From contig NZ_PCPR01000023.1 in NCBI RefSeq assembly GCF_002979775.1, forward strand, positions 1 to 64,000: 64,000 bases of DNA. The letters run 5' to 3'. The stretch comes from Arthrobacter sp. MYb23 (GTDB lineage Bacteria; Actinomycetota; Actinomycetes; Actinomycetales; Micrococcaceae). The notes below the pieces were generated by a model, which was not told where the DNA came from, ran no database searches, and saw nothing but the letters and a program-made list of their open reading frames with translations. The position numbers and the translations under genes are program-made. Shown piece after piece: positions 16,871 to 25,592 of this stretch; position 1 is the stretch's first letter; every line of letters begins with the position of its first letter.

Positions 16871-17305
16871 CTATTCGGCCGGCTCCCCGGCTTCGTCGGC
16901 GCGCTTGAAGTCGCGGCGAATGTTCGCAATGCCCTCGGGGTCGATTTCGAAGCCGAATTCGCTTCCGGGGTTGATGACCATTCCCAGTTCGTCGCCGATG
17001 TTGCCGAGGATCGCGGACCCCAGGGTGCCCAGTACATGCGGGGCTGCTTCGAGGAAGCGCTCATCGACGCGGCTCGGGTGGCTGAACACGGCAAGAACGG
17101 GCTGGCCGTCTGCGTTGGAGAGCACGAGGGGTTCTACTGAAGAGTCCGGGCCGTCCACGGCTTCGGAGCTGACGAGGTAGACCTCGTTGTTCAGGAAAGC
17201 GAGGATGACGTCCACGGGGTTCGCGTCCGGCTGTTCGGCCGAGGCGAGCTTGGCCTCGAGGTCGTTCAAGGGTTCGTTGTCCGGTGAAACCGTCTGTTCA
17301 GTCAT
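16871..17305 (-). CDS. SseB-family protein
   Basis: 144 residues, nearly all one SseB N-terminal-type domain. Diagnostic segments are VYLVSSE, PLVLSNADGQPVLAVFSHP and the C-terminal GMVINPGSEFGFEIDPEGI. The first 25 residues are acidic and probably disordered. Biochemical function is unknown; family members are small cytosolic proteins, and the name comes from an E. coli serine-sensitivity enhancer. It sits between topA and ppx on the same strand with 66- and 89-base gaps. Confidence 0.8.
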   Translation of the reverse strand: MTEQTVSPDNEPLNDLEAKLASAEQPDANPVDVILAFLNNEVYLVSSEAVDGPDSSVEPLVLSNADGQPVLAVFSHPSRVDERFLEAAPHVLGTLGSAILGNIGDELGMVINPGSEFGFEIDPEGIANIRRDFKRADEAGEPAE

Positions 17306-17371
17306 GGTTCTACTCGACCACGATGACGGCCGGGACGCAATTCGCGAATGCTGCCCCGGCCGCCATGCAGG

Positions 17372-20098
17372 CTACTTCTTGGCTGTTGCCTTCTTCTTGG
17401 CCGGTGCCTTGCGGGTGGTGGTCCGCTTGACTGGTCCCTTGGCACGCTTCTCTGCCAACAGCTCGACGGCTTGTTCCCTGGTCAGCTCCTCAAGTGAGGT
17501 TGAGCGCGGGACGGTGATGTTGGTGATGCCGTCAGTGATGTACGGGCCAAACCGGCCTTCCTTCACCACAATGTTCTTCTCTGACACGGGGTCCGGACCG
17601 AACTCGGCCAGCGGCGGCACGGAGGCGCGGGCACCACGCTGCTTGGGCTGCGAGTAGATCTCCAGGGCCTGCTCAAGGGTGATCGTGAAGATTTCCTCTT
17701 CCGAACCGATGGAACGGGAGTCCGTGCCCTTCTTCAGGTAAGGACCGAAGCGGCCGTTCTGCACCGTGATGGGATTACCGTCCGCGTCCTCGCCAAGGAC
17801 CCGGGGCAGGCTCATGAGTGCAAGGGCTTCATCCAAGGTGACCGAATCCACGGTCATGGACTTGAACAGTGAACCCGTGCGCGGCTTGGCCTTCACCGGC
17901 TTCTTGGGGGGCTTGGGCTTGCCGTTCTTGTAATACTCAACAGGTTGGTTGGCGATTTGTTCCTCGGTCATCTCAGGGATGATTTCGGTGACGTAGGCGC
18001 CATAACGGCCATTCTTGGCAACGATGGTGTGGCCGGTGTGAGGGTCGGTTCCCAGAACCCGTTCCTCGGGGGCCGCCGTCTCCATGAGCTCTTTGGCTTT
18101 GGCGGCCGTGAGCTCGTCGGGAGCGAGTTCCTCGGGGACGTTGGCGCGCGCGGACTCAACTACTTCGCCCGTCTTCGCGTCAAGGGTGGGGATGGAGCTT
18201 TCCAGGTACGGGCCAAATTTGCCCACACGCAGCGTGATGCCTTCCGCGATGGGCACGGAATTGATCTCGCGCGCATCGATTTCGCCAAGGTTATTCACGA
18301 TGCTCAGAAGGCCGGGATCAGCATCTTCACCGTAGTAGAAGTGCTTGAGCCAGGCAGCACCCACGGCTTGGCCGTTGGCGATCTTATCCAGATCGCCTTC
18401 CATATCTGCGGTGAACTCGTAGTCCACGTAGTCCGTGAAGTGCTGTTCCAACAAGCGGATCACGGAGAACGCAATCCAGCTGGGGACCAAGGCTGAGCCC
18501 TGCTTACGGACGTAGCCACGGTCCTGGATGGTGGAAATCGTGGACGCGTAGGTGGAGGGTCGGCCGATGCCCCGCTTTTCCAGCTCAGCGGTCAGGGATG
18601 CTTCCGTGTAGCGCGGCGGCGGCGATGTTTCGTGGCCAACAGCCACGATGTCCGACGCCGTGAGGGCATCGTCCTTGGCAACGTTCGGGAGGCGGCGGGC
18701 TTCGTCGGATTCGTCGTCACCGCGGCTCTCGTCCTTGCCCTCTTCATAGGCAGCGAGGAAGCCGGGGAAGGTGATGACCGTACCGGAAGCCGAGAACTCG
18801 GCGTCGCGTCCATCAGCGGCCACCGCGCCGAGGCGGATGGTGGCAGTGGAACCCTTGGCATCAGCCATCTGGGAGGCCACGGTGCGCTTCCAGATGAGCT
18901 CGTAAAGGCGGAACTCGTCGCCGCTCAGCTGCTTGGCGACCTGCGCCGGTGTACGGAAAGAGTCTCCCGCGGGACGTATGGCCTCGTGAGCTTCCTGGGC
19001 GTTGGCAGCCTTGTTGGCGTAGACGCGGGGGCTCTGGGGAACGTACTCGGGACCATAAAGCTCGGAAGCCTGACGGCGCGCTGCAGTGAGTGCTTCATCG
19101 CTCAAGGCAGATGAGTCCGTACGCATATAAGTGATGTAGCCGTTTTCATACAGGCGCTGGGCAACCTGCATGGTGCTCTTGGACGAGAAGCGGAGTTTAC
19201 GGCCGGCTTCCTGCTGGAGCGTGGACGTGGTGAACGGCGCGGCGGGGCGGCGGGTGTACGGCTTGGTGTCTACGGAGCGGACGCGGAAATCAGCGTTTTC
19301 CAGGCCGGCAGCCAAGGACGTTGCGAGTTCCTCATTGAGGTGCACCACGTTGGAGGATGTCAGCTGGCCGTTGTCATTGAAGTCCCGGCCGCTGGCTACC
19401 TTGGAGCCGTCCACGGCGGCAAGCTTTGCTTTGAACGAGCCCGAGTCTGAACCAAACTGGCCGGTGAGGTCCCAATAGGACGCTGCCCGGAAGGCCATGC
19501 GTTCACGTTCGCGGTCAACCACCATGCGGGTCACCACGGACTGAACACGGCCGGCCGACAGCCCACGGGCCACCTTGCGCCACAGCACAGGGGAAATCTC
19601 GTACCCGTAAAGGCGGTCAAGAATACGACGCGTCTCCTGGGCGTCCACCAAAGCGGTATCCACATCCCGGAGGTTGTCCATGGCGCGGTGGATGGCTTCC
19701 TTGGTGATTTCACCGAAGGTCATGCGGTAGACGGGAACCTTGGGCTTCAGGACCTCCAGGAGGTGCCACGCGATGGCTTCGCCTTCGCGGTCCCCATCGG
19801 TTGCGAGGTAGAGCGCGTCAGCGTCTTTCAGCTGGGCCTTGAGCTCGGCAACCTTTTTCCTCTTGTCCGGGGAAACAACGTAGTACGGCTTGAAGTCGTT
19901 TTCGACGTCTACGGCGAACTTGCCCAGCGAGGTCTTCTTCAGTTCGGCAGGGAGGTCCGATGGCTGCGGGAGATCCCGGATGTGGCCGATCGAAGCCTCG
20001 ACGATGAAGCCCTCGCCAAGATACTTGGCGATGGTCTTGCTCTTGGCGGGAGACTCCACGATCACGAGTTTCTTGCCGGTTTTTGCCTTGCTGGGCAC
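17372..20098 (-). CDS. topA: DNA topoisomerase I (type IA)
   Basis: The 908-residue protein has an N-terminal Toprim domain (VIVESPAKSKTIAKYLG; acidic DGDREGE at 101-107) and the active-site tyrosine Y324 in YITYMRTDS. RGIGRPSTYA marks the core. The C-terminal third holds repeated actinobacterial TopoI C-terminal units (FGPYL/GRYGAYV/GRFGPYI segments) and no Cys zinc fingers. A Lys-rich tail (KAPAKKKATAKK) follows, as in mycobacterial TopoI. It relaxes negative supercoils. I chose the GTG at 20098, which follows AGGAG; the frame stays open 14 more codons. Confidence 0.96.
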   Translation of the reverse strand: MPSKAKTGKKLVIVESPAKSKTIAKYLGEGFIVEASIGHIRDLPQPSDLPAELKKTSLGKFAVDVENDFKPYYVVSPDKRKKVAELKAQLKDADALYLATDGDREGEAIAWHLLEVLKPKVPVYRMTFGEITKEAIHRAMDNLRDVDTALVDAQETRRILDRLYGYEISPVLWRKVARGLSAGRVQSVVTRMVVDRERERMAFRAASYWDLTGQFGSDSGSFKAKLAAVDGSKVASGRDFNDNGQLTSSNVVHLNEELATSLAAGLENADFRVRSVDTKPYTRRPAAPFTTSTLQQEAGRKLRFSSKSTMQVAQRLYENGYITYMRTDSSALSDEALTAARRQASELYGPEYVPQSPRVYANKAANAQEAHEAIRPAGDSFRTPAQVAKQLSGDEFRLYELIWKRTVASQMADAKGSTATIRLGAVAADGRDAEFSASGTVITFPGFLAAYEEGKDESRGDDESDEARRLPNVAKDDALTASDIVAVGHETSPPPRYTEASLTAELEKRGIGRPSTYASTISTIQDRGYVRKQGSALVPSWIAFSVIRLLEQHFTDYVDYEFTADMEGDLDKIANGQAVGAAWLKHFYYGEDADPGLLSIVNNLGEIDAREINSVPIAEGITLRVGKFGPYLESSIPTLDAKTGEVVESARANVPEELAPDELTAAKAKELMETAAPEERVLGTDPHTGHTIVAKNGRYGAYVTEIIPEMTEEQIANQPVEYYKNGKPKPPKKPVKAKPRTGSLFKSMTVDSVTLDEALALMSLPRVLGEDADGNPITVQNGRFGPYLKKGTDSRSIGSEEEIFTITLEQALEIYSQPKQRGARASVPPLAEFGPDPVSEKNIVVKEGRFGPYITDGITNITVPRSTSLEELTREQAVELLAEKRAKGPVKRTTTRKAPAKKKATAKK

Positions 20099-20223
20099 GG
20101 TGCTCCTACAGAAAAAATGTGTAATTGGGCTGGTGCCCATATTGGCCTAGTTCACCATAGTTTGCAGAATCCTGCGTTTTGGTGCGGAAACCAGGACGGA
20201 CATTCGACGGCCCGGCGGGGCTG

Positions 20224-20931
20224 TTACTGACCGGGTGCTACGCGATCATCCGGGATCATTGACCACAAGGTTGCCACACGTTCGGCACCTTCGGGTATCT
20301 GAGTGGGATCTTCAAGTTCGTACTCCCGCAGAACCGCGCGGATTCTATCCAGAAGTTCCCTGCGCTGAGGGTTGGTCAGGTACAGCAGGTTGCTGGAGAG
20401 GACAACCGCTGCCGGTTCTTCCCCGGTTTCCCCTCGTTGCCGACGTTCCCCGCGGGCTTTTGCGAAGGCGGATGCCCTGCGTCGGAAGGCATCCAGCTCA
20501 AGGTCCACCACGGCTATCTCAGGACTGGCAACGCTGCCTCCTGAGATAGTGAAGTCTGTTCCAGCCGCCTTCCAGCGGCGTTCCCTGGCATCTCCGGCAT
20601 TTTCCGCAGGCGCCACGATCCCCCACTTTTGAAGGGCCCGGAGATGGTAGCTCATTGCACTGGGCGTCAGACCCGTTCTGGCAGCGAGTTCGGTGGCTGT
20701 GTGACTGACCTGTGTGGCGTAGAGCTCGGAGATGACCTCGAGCCGGGCGGCATGCGCCAAGGCACGGATGGCCTTGGGATCGGTGATCTCAACAGTCTTC
20801 TCGGCACGTTTCCGCCGGGGAACGTCTCCTGACGCTTGGGATGTTTCGTTGTTCACAGTCACTTCATCAGTGTAGTCAGGGTCACTTCCCGGAGGTCCGG
20901 CGGTTGATGAGCGCGCCGTGTCCCGGATCAC
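20224..20931 (-). CDS. HTH transcriptional regulator (ArsR-like winged helix) coupled to a methyltransferase
   Basis: 235 residues. After about 50 polar residues comes an ArsR/HTH_20-type winged helix (ALAHAARLEVISELY; ATELAARTGLTPSAMSYHLR). A helical C-terminal part of 110 residues is rich in Arg/Glu with no recognised ligand site. The GTG start overlaps the stop of the upstream methyltransferase by four bases (GTGA), implying coupled translation; an in-frame GTG at 20862 is an alternative. The target is not evident. Confidence 0.8.
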   Translation of the reverse strand: MIRDTARSSTAGPPGSDPDYTDEVTVNNETSQASGDVPRRKRAEKTVEITDPKAIRALAHAARLEVISELYATQVSHTATELAARTGLTPSAMSYHLRALQKWGIVAPAENAGDARERRWKAAGTDFTISGGSVASPEIAVVDLELDAFRRRASAFAKARGERRQRGETGEEPAAVVLSSNLLYLTNPQRRELLDRIRAVLREYELEDPTQIPEGAERVATLWSMIPDDRVAPGQ

Positions 20932-22577
20932 TCGCTGACCTGCGCCGGGTCCGGAAGGAGGAAGCCGTCCAGCACCAGGTTGGTGACCTCGCGGATGAGC
21001 CCTTCGCGGAAAGCCTCTTCATCGAAGCCCTCTCCCCCACCCAGGAGCGACACCAGGGCCGAGACAATCTGCCGGACTGACAATTGGCCGTCGCAGGCGG
21101 AGACGAAACCTGCGAGTTCAGTGCTCAGCAGATTGGTCCTCCGAAGGCCAGCCCCCTGCCTGAGGAGGATGACTCCCGGATGGGCAGCCCCTGGGCGCTG
21201 GTGCCTTTCCTCCGTGACGTCCTCGGCAACCACCAGGTGCGCCGTGTCAATCGAGTGAGCCGCCATCCAGTCAGCCCGTTCCACAGCAACACCCAGGTGA
21301 GGTCCGATTGGTTGTTCGATCGGGTAAGTAATTTCCTCGAAGCGGTTGATGACGGCCGCGAGCCCTTGCTCCGGACGGCGCAGCCAGATCATGCCGAAGC
21401 CAACACCTTCAACGTTCCTGGAAGCAAAATCATCCAAATAGGCTGCGTACGCTTCCTGGTATTGCCCATCCTCACGGTTCTGCGAAGCGTCCTGAAGCCA
21501 AGTCTCCGCGTACTGTTCAGGACCCACCTGTTCCCGTTGAATGAACCAGACGTCCAAACCTGAGTTCCGGAGCCATGCCTGGGGCCTGTCCTTCCAGTCC
21601 GAACCAGAGGTTACCTCCCAGTTACCCAGCATTTGCGCTGTTCCACCGGGCTCCAAGACCTCCGCGAGGGACTGTACAAGGGACGCCACGATGTCATCGC
21701 CGGGAAGACCGCCGTCGCGGTACGTGAACTGGTCCGACGACGATTCGCCGCCCGTTCGCGGAGTGATAACGAACGGCGGATTCGATACCACCAGGCCGAA
21801 CTGCTCCCCTTTTACGGGTTCAAGCAGCGAGCCAAGCCGCAGGCTTACCCTGCCCTCCAGGTTTTTGGGGTCCAGCTCAAGTTCCGCGGCGTTCAGCAGA
21901 AGGTTGAAGCGGGTAAACGCGAGTGCCCTCTCAGAGATATCCGTGGCCGTCACGTGCTCGCAGTGATGGAGCAAATGAAACGTTTGGATACCGCAGCCTG
22001 CGCCCACATCCAGCGCTCGTTTACTGTGCTTCCTGAACGTGGTTTGGACCAGCGTTGTGGAGGCACGGCCGATTCCCAGGACATGGTCATGCCTCAACAC
22101 TCCCGGCTGCTGATGTGCTGCGAGATCGCTGGCAACCCAGAGCTCCGCGCCGCCGCTGCCATCGGTGTTGGCGTCCCAGCCGTACGGGCGAAGGTCCACT
22201 TTGGCCGCAACCGTCCCGGAATCCACAGTGACCAGCCCCAATTCCACGAGCCCCGCCGCACGGATACCGGGAAGGGCAGAATCGATGTCCGCCACGGACT
22301 GTGGAACAGCGAGCAGCCAAAGACGAACAACCAACGCCAAAGACCTGACTACAGGGTCCTCGGAATTCATGAGCCGCTCACTGGCCAGAAGCGCGGGAAT
22401 GAGCTGGTCCCGGCCAAGTGCCTCCGAGGCGGATGCACCCAAAAGTTCAGCCACGCCGTCCACCGTGTAGGAGAGAGCACGAAGATCTGCGGCGAGCGCC
22501 GACAGCAGTTCGGGGAGGTCGCTGCGGGGAGCATCGTCGGTGGTGCCGGAAGTAAAGGAGGAAGCGGTGTCAGTCAC
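20928..22577 (-). CDS. Class I SAM-dependent methyltransferase with flanking unknown domains
   Basis: 549 residues in three parts. Residues 1-165 are an actinobacterial domain of unknown function. Residues 180-340 are a Rossmann methyltransferase with motif I LDVGAGCGIQTF (about 189-200), acidic ATDISERA and the catalytic-type NPPF at 266-269. A roughly 200-residue C-terminal domain is also of unknown function. NPPF/NPPY enzymes methylate amide or exocyclic nitrogens (PrmC, RlmG or N6-adenine types), so a nitrogen target in protein, RNA or DNA is inferred. I recall the flanking domains being called DUF7059/DUF7782. The GTG start at 22577 follows GCAAGG; the open frame beyond it to 23150 is the antisense of a real lipoprotein gene. 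Confidence 0.88.
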   Translation of the reverse strand: MTDTASSFTSGTTDDAPRSDLPELLSALAADLRALSYTVDGVAELLGASASEALGRDQLIPALLASERLMNSEDPVVRSLALVVRLWLLAVPQSVADIDSALPGIRAAGLVELGLVTVDSGTVAAKVDLRPYGWDANTDGSGGAELWVASDLAAHQQPGVLRHDHVLGIGRASTTLVQTTFRKHSKRALDVGAGCGIQTFHLLHHCEHVTATDISERALAFTRFNLLLNAAELELDPKNLEGRVSLRLGSLLEPVKGEQFGLVVSNPPFVITPRTGGESSSDQFTYRDGGLPGDDIVASLVQSLAEVLEPGGTAQMLGNWEVTSGSDWKDRPQAWLRNSGLDVWFIQREQVGPEQYAETWLQDASQNREDGQYQEAYAAYLDDFASRNVEGVGFGMIWLRRPEQGLAAVINRFEEITYPIEQPIGPHLGVAVERADWMAAHSIDTAHLVVAEDVTEERHQRPGAAHPGVILLRQGAGLRRTNLLSTELAGFVSACDGQLSVRQIVSALVSLLGGGEGFDEEAFREGLIREVTNLVLDGFLLPDPAQVSE

Positions 22578-22688
22578 CTTGCAAGTGTAGGGGCGGCACG
22601 CAATCCTCCGGGATGCTGAACCTGCTCTATGTGGACGAGCGGGAAAGGTGGACAAACACCCCCCTGGGAACCCGGTAGCGTTGGATGC

Positions 22689-23132
22689 ATGCTCAACTTC
22701 TCCTCCACAAGGCGCCGTGCGGGCCTTGTTGCCATCACAGCCGCGGCCTTGCTGGGAGTCAGCGGCTGCCAGGCACCGGTCAACATCGAAAACGCCGACG
22801 TTCCTGCGTGGAAGGAAAAGGTCCTCCCCTCGGCGAACGGCGTGGTGTTGGAGGATTCCGGAAAAATCCTCAACCGGGACCCGTTGGTCAAGGAAGCCCC
22901 CAACGTTGCGGCCGGAAGCTACACACTCACCATGGCTTGCGATGGTGGCGGCAAAGCCTATTTTGCGGTTTCTTCGGGCGGCAACAAGATTGCGGACGCG
23001 GCCGCAGCCTGTAATGGCAGCCTTGACGTGGTGAAGATCAGAGTGCCTGGGGCCGGCGCTTTCAGCATCTCCACCAGCAGTGTCGATGCCCCGCTGATCT
23101 TCGCCTACCACGTGGTCCCGGCAGCCTCTTAG
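22689..23132 (+). CDS. Putative lipoprotein, paralogue A
   Basis: 147 residues starting MLNFSSTRRR. A basic n-region and hydrophobic stretch (LVAITAAALLGVSG) lead into a lipobox VSGC with the lipidated Cys near residue 26, so it is probably anchored on the outer face of the membrane. The mature part is predicted beta-rich with a pattern of paired cysteines (TMACDGGG, AAACNGS). I recognise no family. Its C-terminal 90 residues resemble those of the next gene. Confidence 0.75.
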   Translation: MLNFSSTRRRAGLVAITAAALLGVSGCQAPVNIENADVPAWKEKVLPSANGVVLEDSGKILNRDPLVKEAPNVAAGSYTLTMACDGGGKAYFAVSSGGNKIADAAAACNGSLDVVKIRVPGAGAFSISTSSVDAPLIFAYHVVPAAS

Positions 23133-23196
23133 GCCCCCGCTGGTACCCATCCTGACAACCCTTTGGCCAGCGGCTATATGGGCGTATGGTCAGTCC

Positions 23197-23727
23197 ATGG
23201 GCAGCAAGGCAGCTCGCTCGGTGATTCAACAGCGACTGGCGAGGGCCGCCGTCGTCATCCTTATTGCGCTGAGCGGCAGTTTGACGGCGTGCGAGTACAC
23301 CTATGACGAGGGCGGAAGGCCGGAGGCCAGCCCCACTTCCACCGCCGGCAATGTAGTTCTTCCGCCCGATCCGGCGCTGGAGGAAACAGTAACCGGCGAG
23401 GCCCTCGACGAGTGGGCAAAACTGGCGCTGCCCGAATCCCAAGGACAGTCTTTCTACTCAAGCAGCGGTTATCTCAACGCCGGTGAGGCCAAGTCCGAGC
23501 AGACGGTGCAATTGCCGGGCGGGACGTACGCGGTGACGCTGGCCTGCCGCGGCACACGACGCGTGACCTTCAGCGTCGCGTTGGGCGAGACCAAGCTCGT
23601 GGACCTGACCCTGGGGTGCGCCAACGCCCGCGTAAGCGTGGTCCAGTTGGAAAAGGACGCCATACTTTCCATCACAGTGGGCTCCAGATCCGACGCCAAC
23701 TTTGCGTATAGGGTGAGCCGGCTCTGA
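23197..23727 (+). CDS. Putative lipoprotein, paralogue B
   Basis: 176 residues. A signal peptide with lipobox LTAC (VVILIALSGSLTAC) is followed by a Pro/Thr-rich linker and a domain like that of the preceding gene. Shared features are GTYAVTLACRG against GSYTLTMACDG, a second Cys about 37 residues later, and a closing FAYRV against FAYHV. It starts 64 bases after the first lipoprotein on the same strand. Function unknown; the two probably arose by duplication. Confidence 0.75.
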   Translation: MGSKAARSVIQQRLARAAVVILIALSGSLTACEYTYDEGGRPEASPTSTAGNVVLPPDPALEETVTGEALDEWAKLALPESQGQSFYSSSGYLNAGEAKSEQTVQLPGGTYAVTLACRGTRRVTFSVALGETKLVDLTLGCANARVSVVQLEKDAILSITVGSRSDANFAYRVSRL

Positions 23728-23735
23728 CCCAGCCG

Positions 23736-24632
23736 TCAGGCGGCTTCGCAGCCTCCGGGGCAGCGTAGCGTTTCAGGGCTGGAGGCACATTCTGCGCAGT
23801 AGAGGGTCAAAGTACGGCAACTGAGGTTGGAGCAGTTCTCGAACTTATTGGTGGGTGCAGCGCAGCGGACGCATTCACCGATTGTTCTGGCTTCTTCGCT
23901 GAACTCGACGTGCATGCGCTTGTCGAAGACGTAGAGCGAACCTTCCCACAGGCCTTTATCCTTGAACGTCTCGCCGTAGCGGACAATCCCGCCATCCAAT
24001 TGGTACACCTCTTTGAAGCCCCTGTTGACCATTAGGCTGGACAACACTTCGCAGCGGATTCCGCCCGTGCAGTACGTGACTATGGGCTTGTCCTTGAGGT
24101 CGTCGTACTTGCCGGAATCGAGTTCCTTGATGAAGTCGTGGGTGGTGTCGACGTCAGGGACGATTGCATCCTTGAACTTACCGATTTGGGCTTCGAACGC
24201 ATTGCGGCCGTCGAAGAACACCACGTCTTCGCCGCTGGTCTTTTTAGCATCCACCAGTGCGTGCAGTTCCTCTGGTTGAAGGTGTTTACCGCCGCCCACC
24301 ACGCCGTTCGCGTCCACTTTCAGCTCACCGGGTGCTCCGAACGACACGATCTCGTCGCGGACCTTGACGCTGAGGCGCGGGAAATCGGCGGCGCCTCCCT
24401 CCGACCATTTGACGTCGATGTCATGAAAACCCTTGTATTCGCGGGTGGTCTTCACATACTGCTTCATGTTGTTGAGCTCGCCGCCCACCGTGGCGTTGAT
24501 GCCGTCCTTCGATATGAGGATCCGGCCGGTCAGACCCAGCTTTTCGCACAGGGCACGCTGCCATAGACGCACGGCGTCGGGGTCGGCGATCGGGGTAAAG
24601 CCATAGAAGAGCACAATTCGGTTCAAAGCCAC
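23736..24632 (-). CDS. trhO: tRNA uridine-34 hydroxylase, rhodanese type (TrhO/YceA)
   Basis: 298 residues. An N-terminal ferredoxin-like domain (ILISKDGINATVGG) is followed by a rhodanese domain with active-site C188 in YCTGGIRCE. A C-terminal Cys-rich segment (CVRCAAPTNKFENCSNLSC, CAECASS, CPGGC) may bind zinc. TrhO hydroxylates U34 of several tRNAs at C5, the oxygen-dependent route to mo5U/cmo5U. It is divergent from the GNAT gene and convergent with the second lipoprotein eight bases away. Confidence 0.92.
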   Translation of the reverse strand: MALNRIVLFYGFTPIADPDAVRLWQRALCEKLGLTGRILISKDGINATVGGELNNMKQYVKTTREYKGFHDIDVKWSEGGAADFPRLSVKVRDEIVSFGAPGELKVDANGVVGGGKHLQPEELHALVDAKKTSGEDVVFFDGRNAFEAQIGKFKDAIVPDVDTTHDFIKELDSGKYDDLKDKPIVTYCTGGIRCEVLSSLMVNRGFKEVYQLDGGIVRYGETFKDKGLWEGSLYVFDKRMHVEFSEEARTIGECVRCAAPTNKFENCSNLSCRTLTLYCAECASSPETLRCPGGCEAA

Positions 24633-24659
24633 TATTAAAGGGTACTTGGTGCAGTGAAA

Positions 24660-24705
24660 TCCTCGCCTCCCGGGCCGGGTTATCCTAGCCTCCCGGGCCG
24701 GGTTC
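24660..24705. repeat. 23-bp tandem duplication upstream of trhO and the GNAT gene
   Basis: Two adjacent 23-bp copies (24660-24682, 24683-24705) agree at 21 positions; the shared core is GCCTCCCGGGCCGGGTT. They lie in the 184-base divergent promoter region. A regulatory role is possible, but a simple duplication is the safer reading. Confidence 0.7.
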
Positions 24706-24816
24706 CAGGCAGGTCTTCCTGTGGGACAGGCGGCGGGAAGTCACAATTCCATAAGCAACCACCCCCGGGCTGACGTGGCTCTGTTGCTTCATGGTGCGCT
24801 GGCATACTCTCTCTAC

Positions 24817-25509
24817 ATGAGTCCAGACGCCTTGGTTGAAGACATTGCGCACCTCTTGGAAGTCTGGGTGGCCGGCTGGTCCGGCTGCCGCGGCTACGAA
24901 CTAAGCCAAGAAGGTCGCTTCCCCGCCGCACTTCGCGCCGACAAAACCGGGGACTGGGAGTATTTCGCCCATGATCCCTCAGACGACGAGTTCGCCGCCT
25001 TGGCCAGCAAGACGGCAGAAGCCCCCACCCGGATCCTGACGGTCCTCACCAACGATGTTCAACGGTACAAATACCTCGCTGAACAGCGCGGACTCACCGT
25101 GACCTCCGCGTCCCAGACCATGATGATTGTGGACATGGAAACTCAGGATGCCGAGGATCCGTGGCTCCCTGACGACGATCTGGAGCTGGCCACCTCGGAG
25201 TCCAACGGTGTCCATTACGCGGTGGTCCATTCCGGCGAGCAGGTAGCTGCCAGCGGCCGGGTGTACGTGGTCAACGGCACAGCAATCTTCGACAAGATCG
25301 TTACCGAACCTGATTTTCAACGTCGAGGCCTGGGCAGTTTCATCATGAAGGCGCTGGCGGCGCAGGCCTTCGCGCACAGTGTGGAGAACGGCCTGCTCCT
25401 GGCATCCTTGGACGGCCAAAAGCTTTACTCCCATCTGGGATGGGACGTGGTGGGCCACGTCCTCATGATGTCCAGCGGAACTGAAGGATCGGACCTCTCA
25501 GGAGCATAG
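24817..25509 (+). CDS. GNAT-family N-acetyltransferase
   Basis: 230 residues starting MSPDALVEDI. The C-terminal GNAT core has the acetyl-CoA loop in EPDFQRRGLGSFIMKALAAQ (Q/RxxGxG/A variant QRRGLG) and the closing YSHLGWDVVGHVLM. The first 110 residues form a separate helical domain of unknown role. I chose the ATG at 24817; the frame is open for 32 more codons through the duplicated promoter segment. Substrate cannot be inferred. Divergent from trhO. Confidence 0.85.
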   Translation: MSPDALVEDIAHLLEVWVAGWSGCRGYELSQEGRFPAALRADKTGDWEYFAHDPSDDEFAALASKTAEAPTRILTVLTNDVQRYKYLAEQRGLTVTSASQTMMIVDMETQDAEDPWLPDDDLELATSESNGVHYAVVHSGEQVAASGRVYVVNGTAIFDKIVTEPDFQRRGLGSFIMKALAAQAFAHSVENGLLLASLDGQKLYSHLGWDVVGHVLMMSSGTEGSDLSGA

Positions 25510-25592
25510 AAACTCCCGGCTCAAATCAATGCCCGACGGCGGCGCCCCACGGTGCCGCCGTCGGCGTCCCCGCACAGTGACAGAATGATTCG

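Noticed and set aside
22578..23150. 191-codon N-terminal extension of the methyltransferase frame
   Set aside because: It is antisense to a lipoprotein gene with a proper signal peptide, and family-like sequence begins only after the GTG at 22577.
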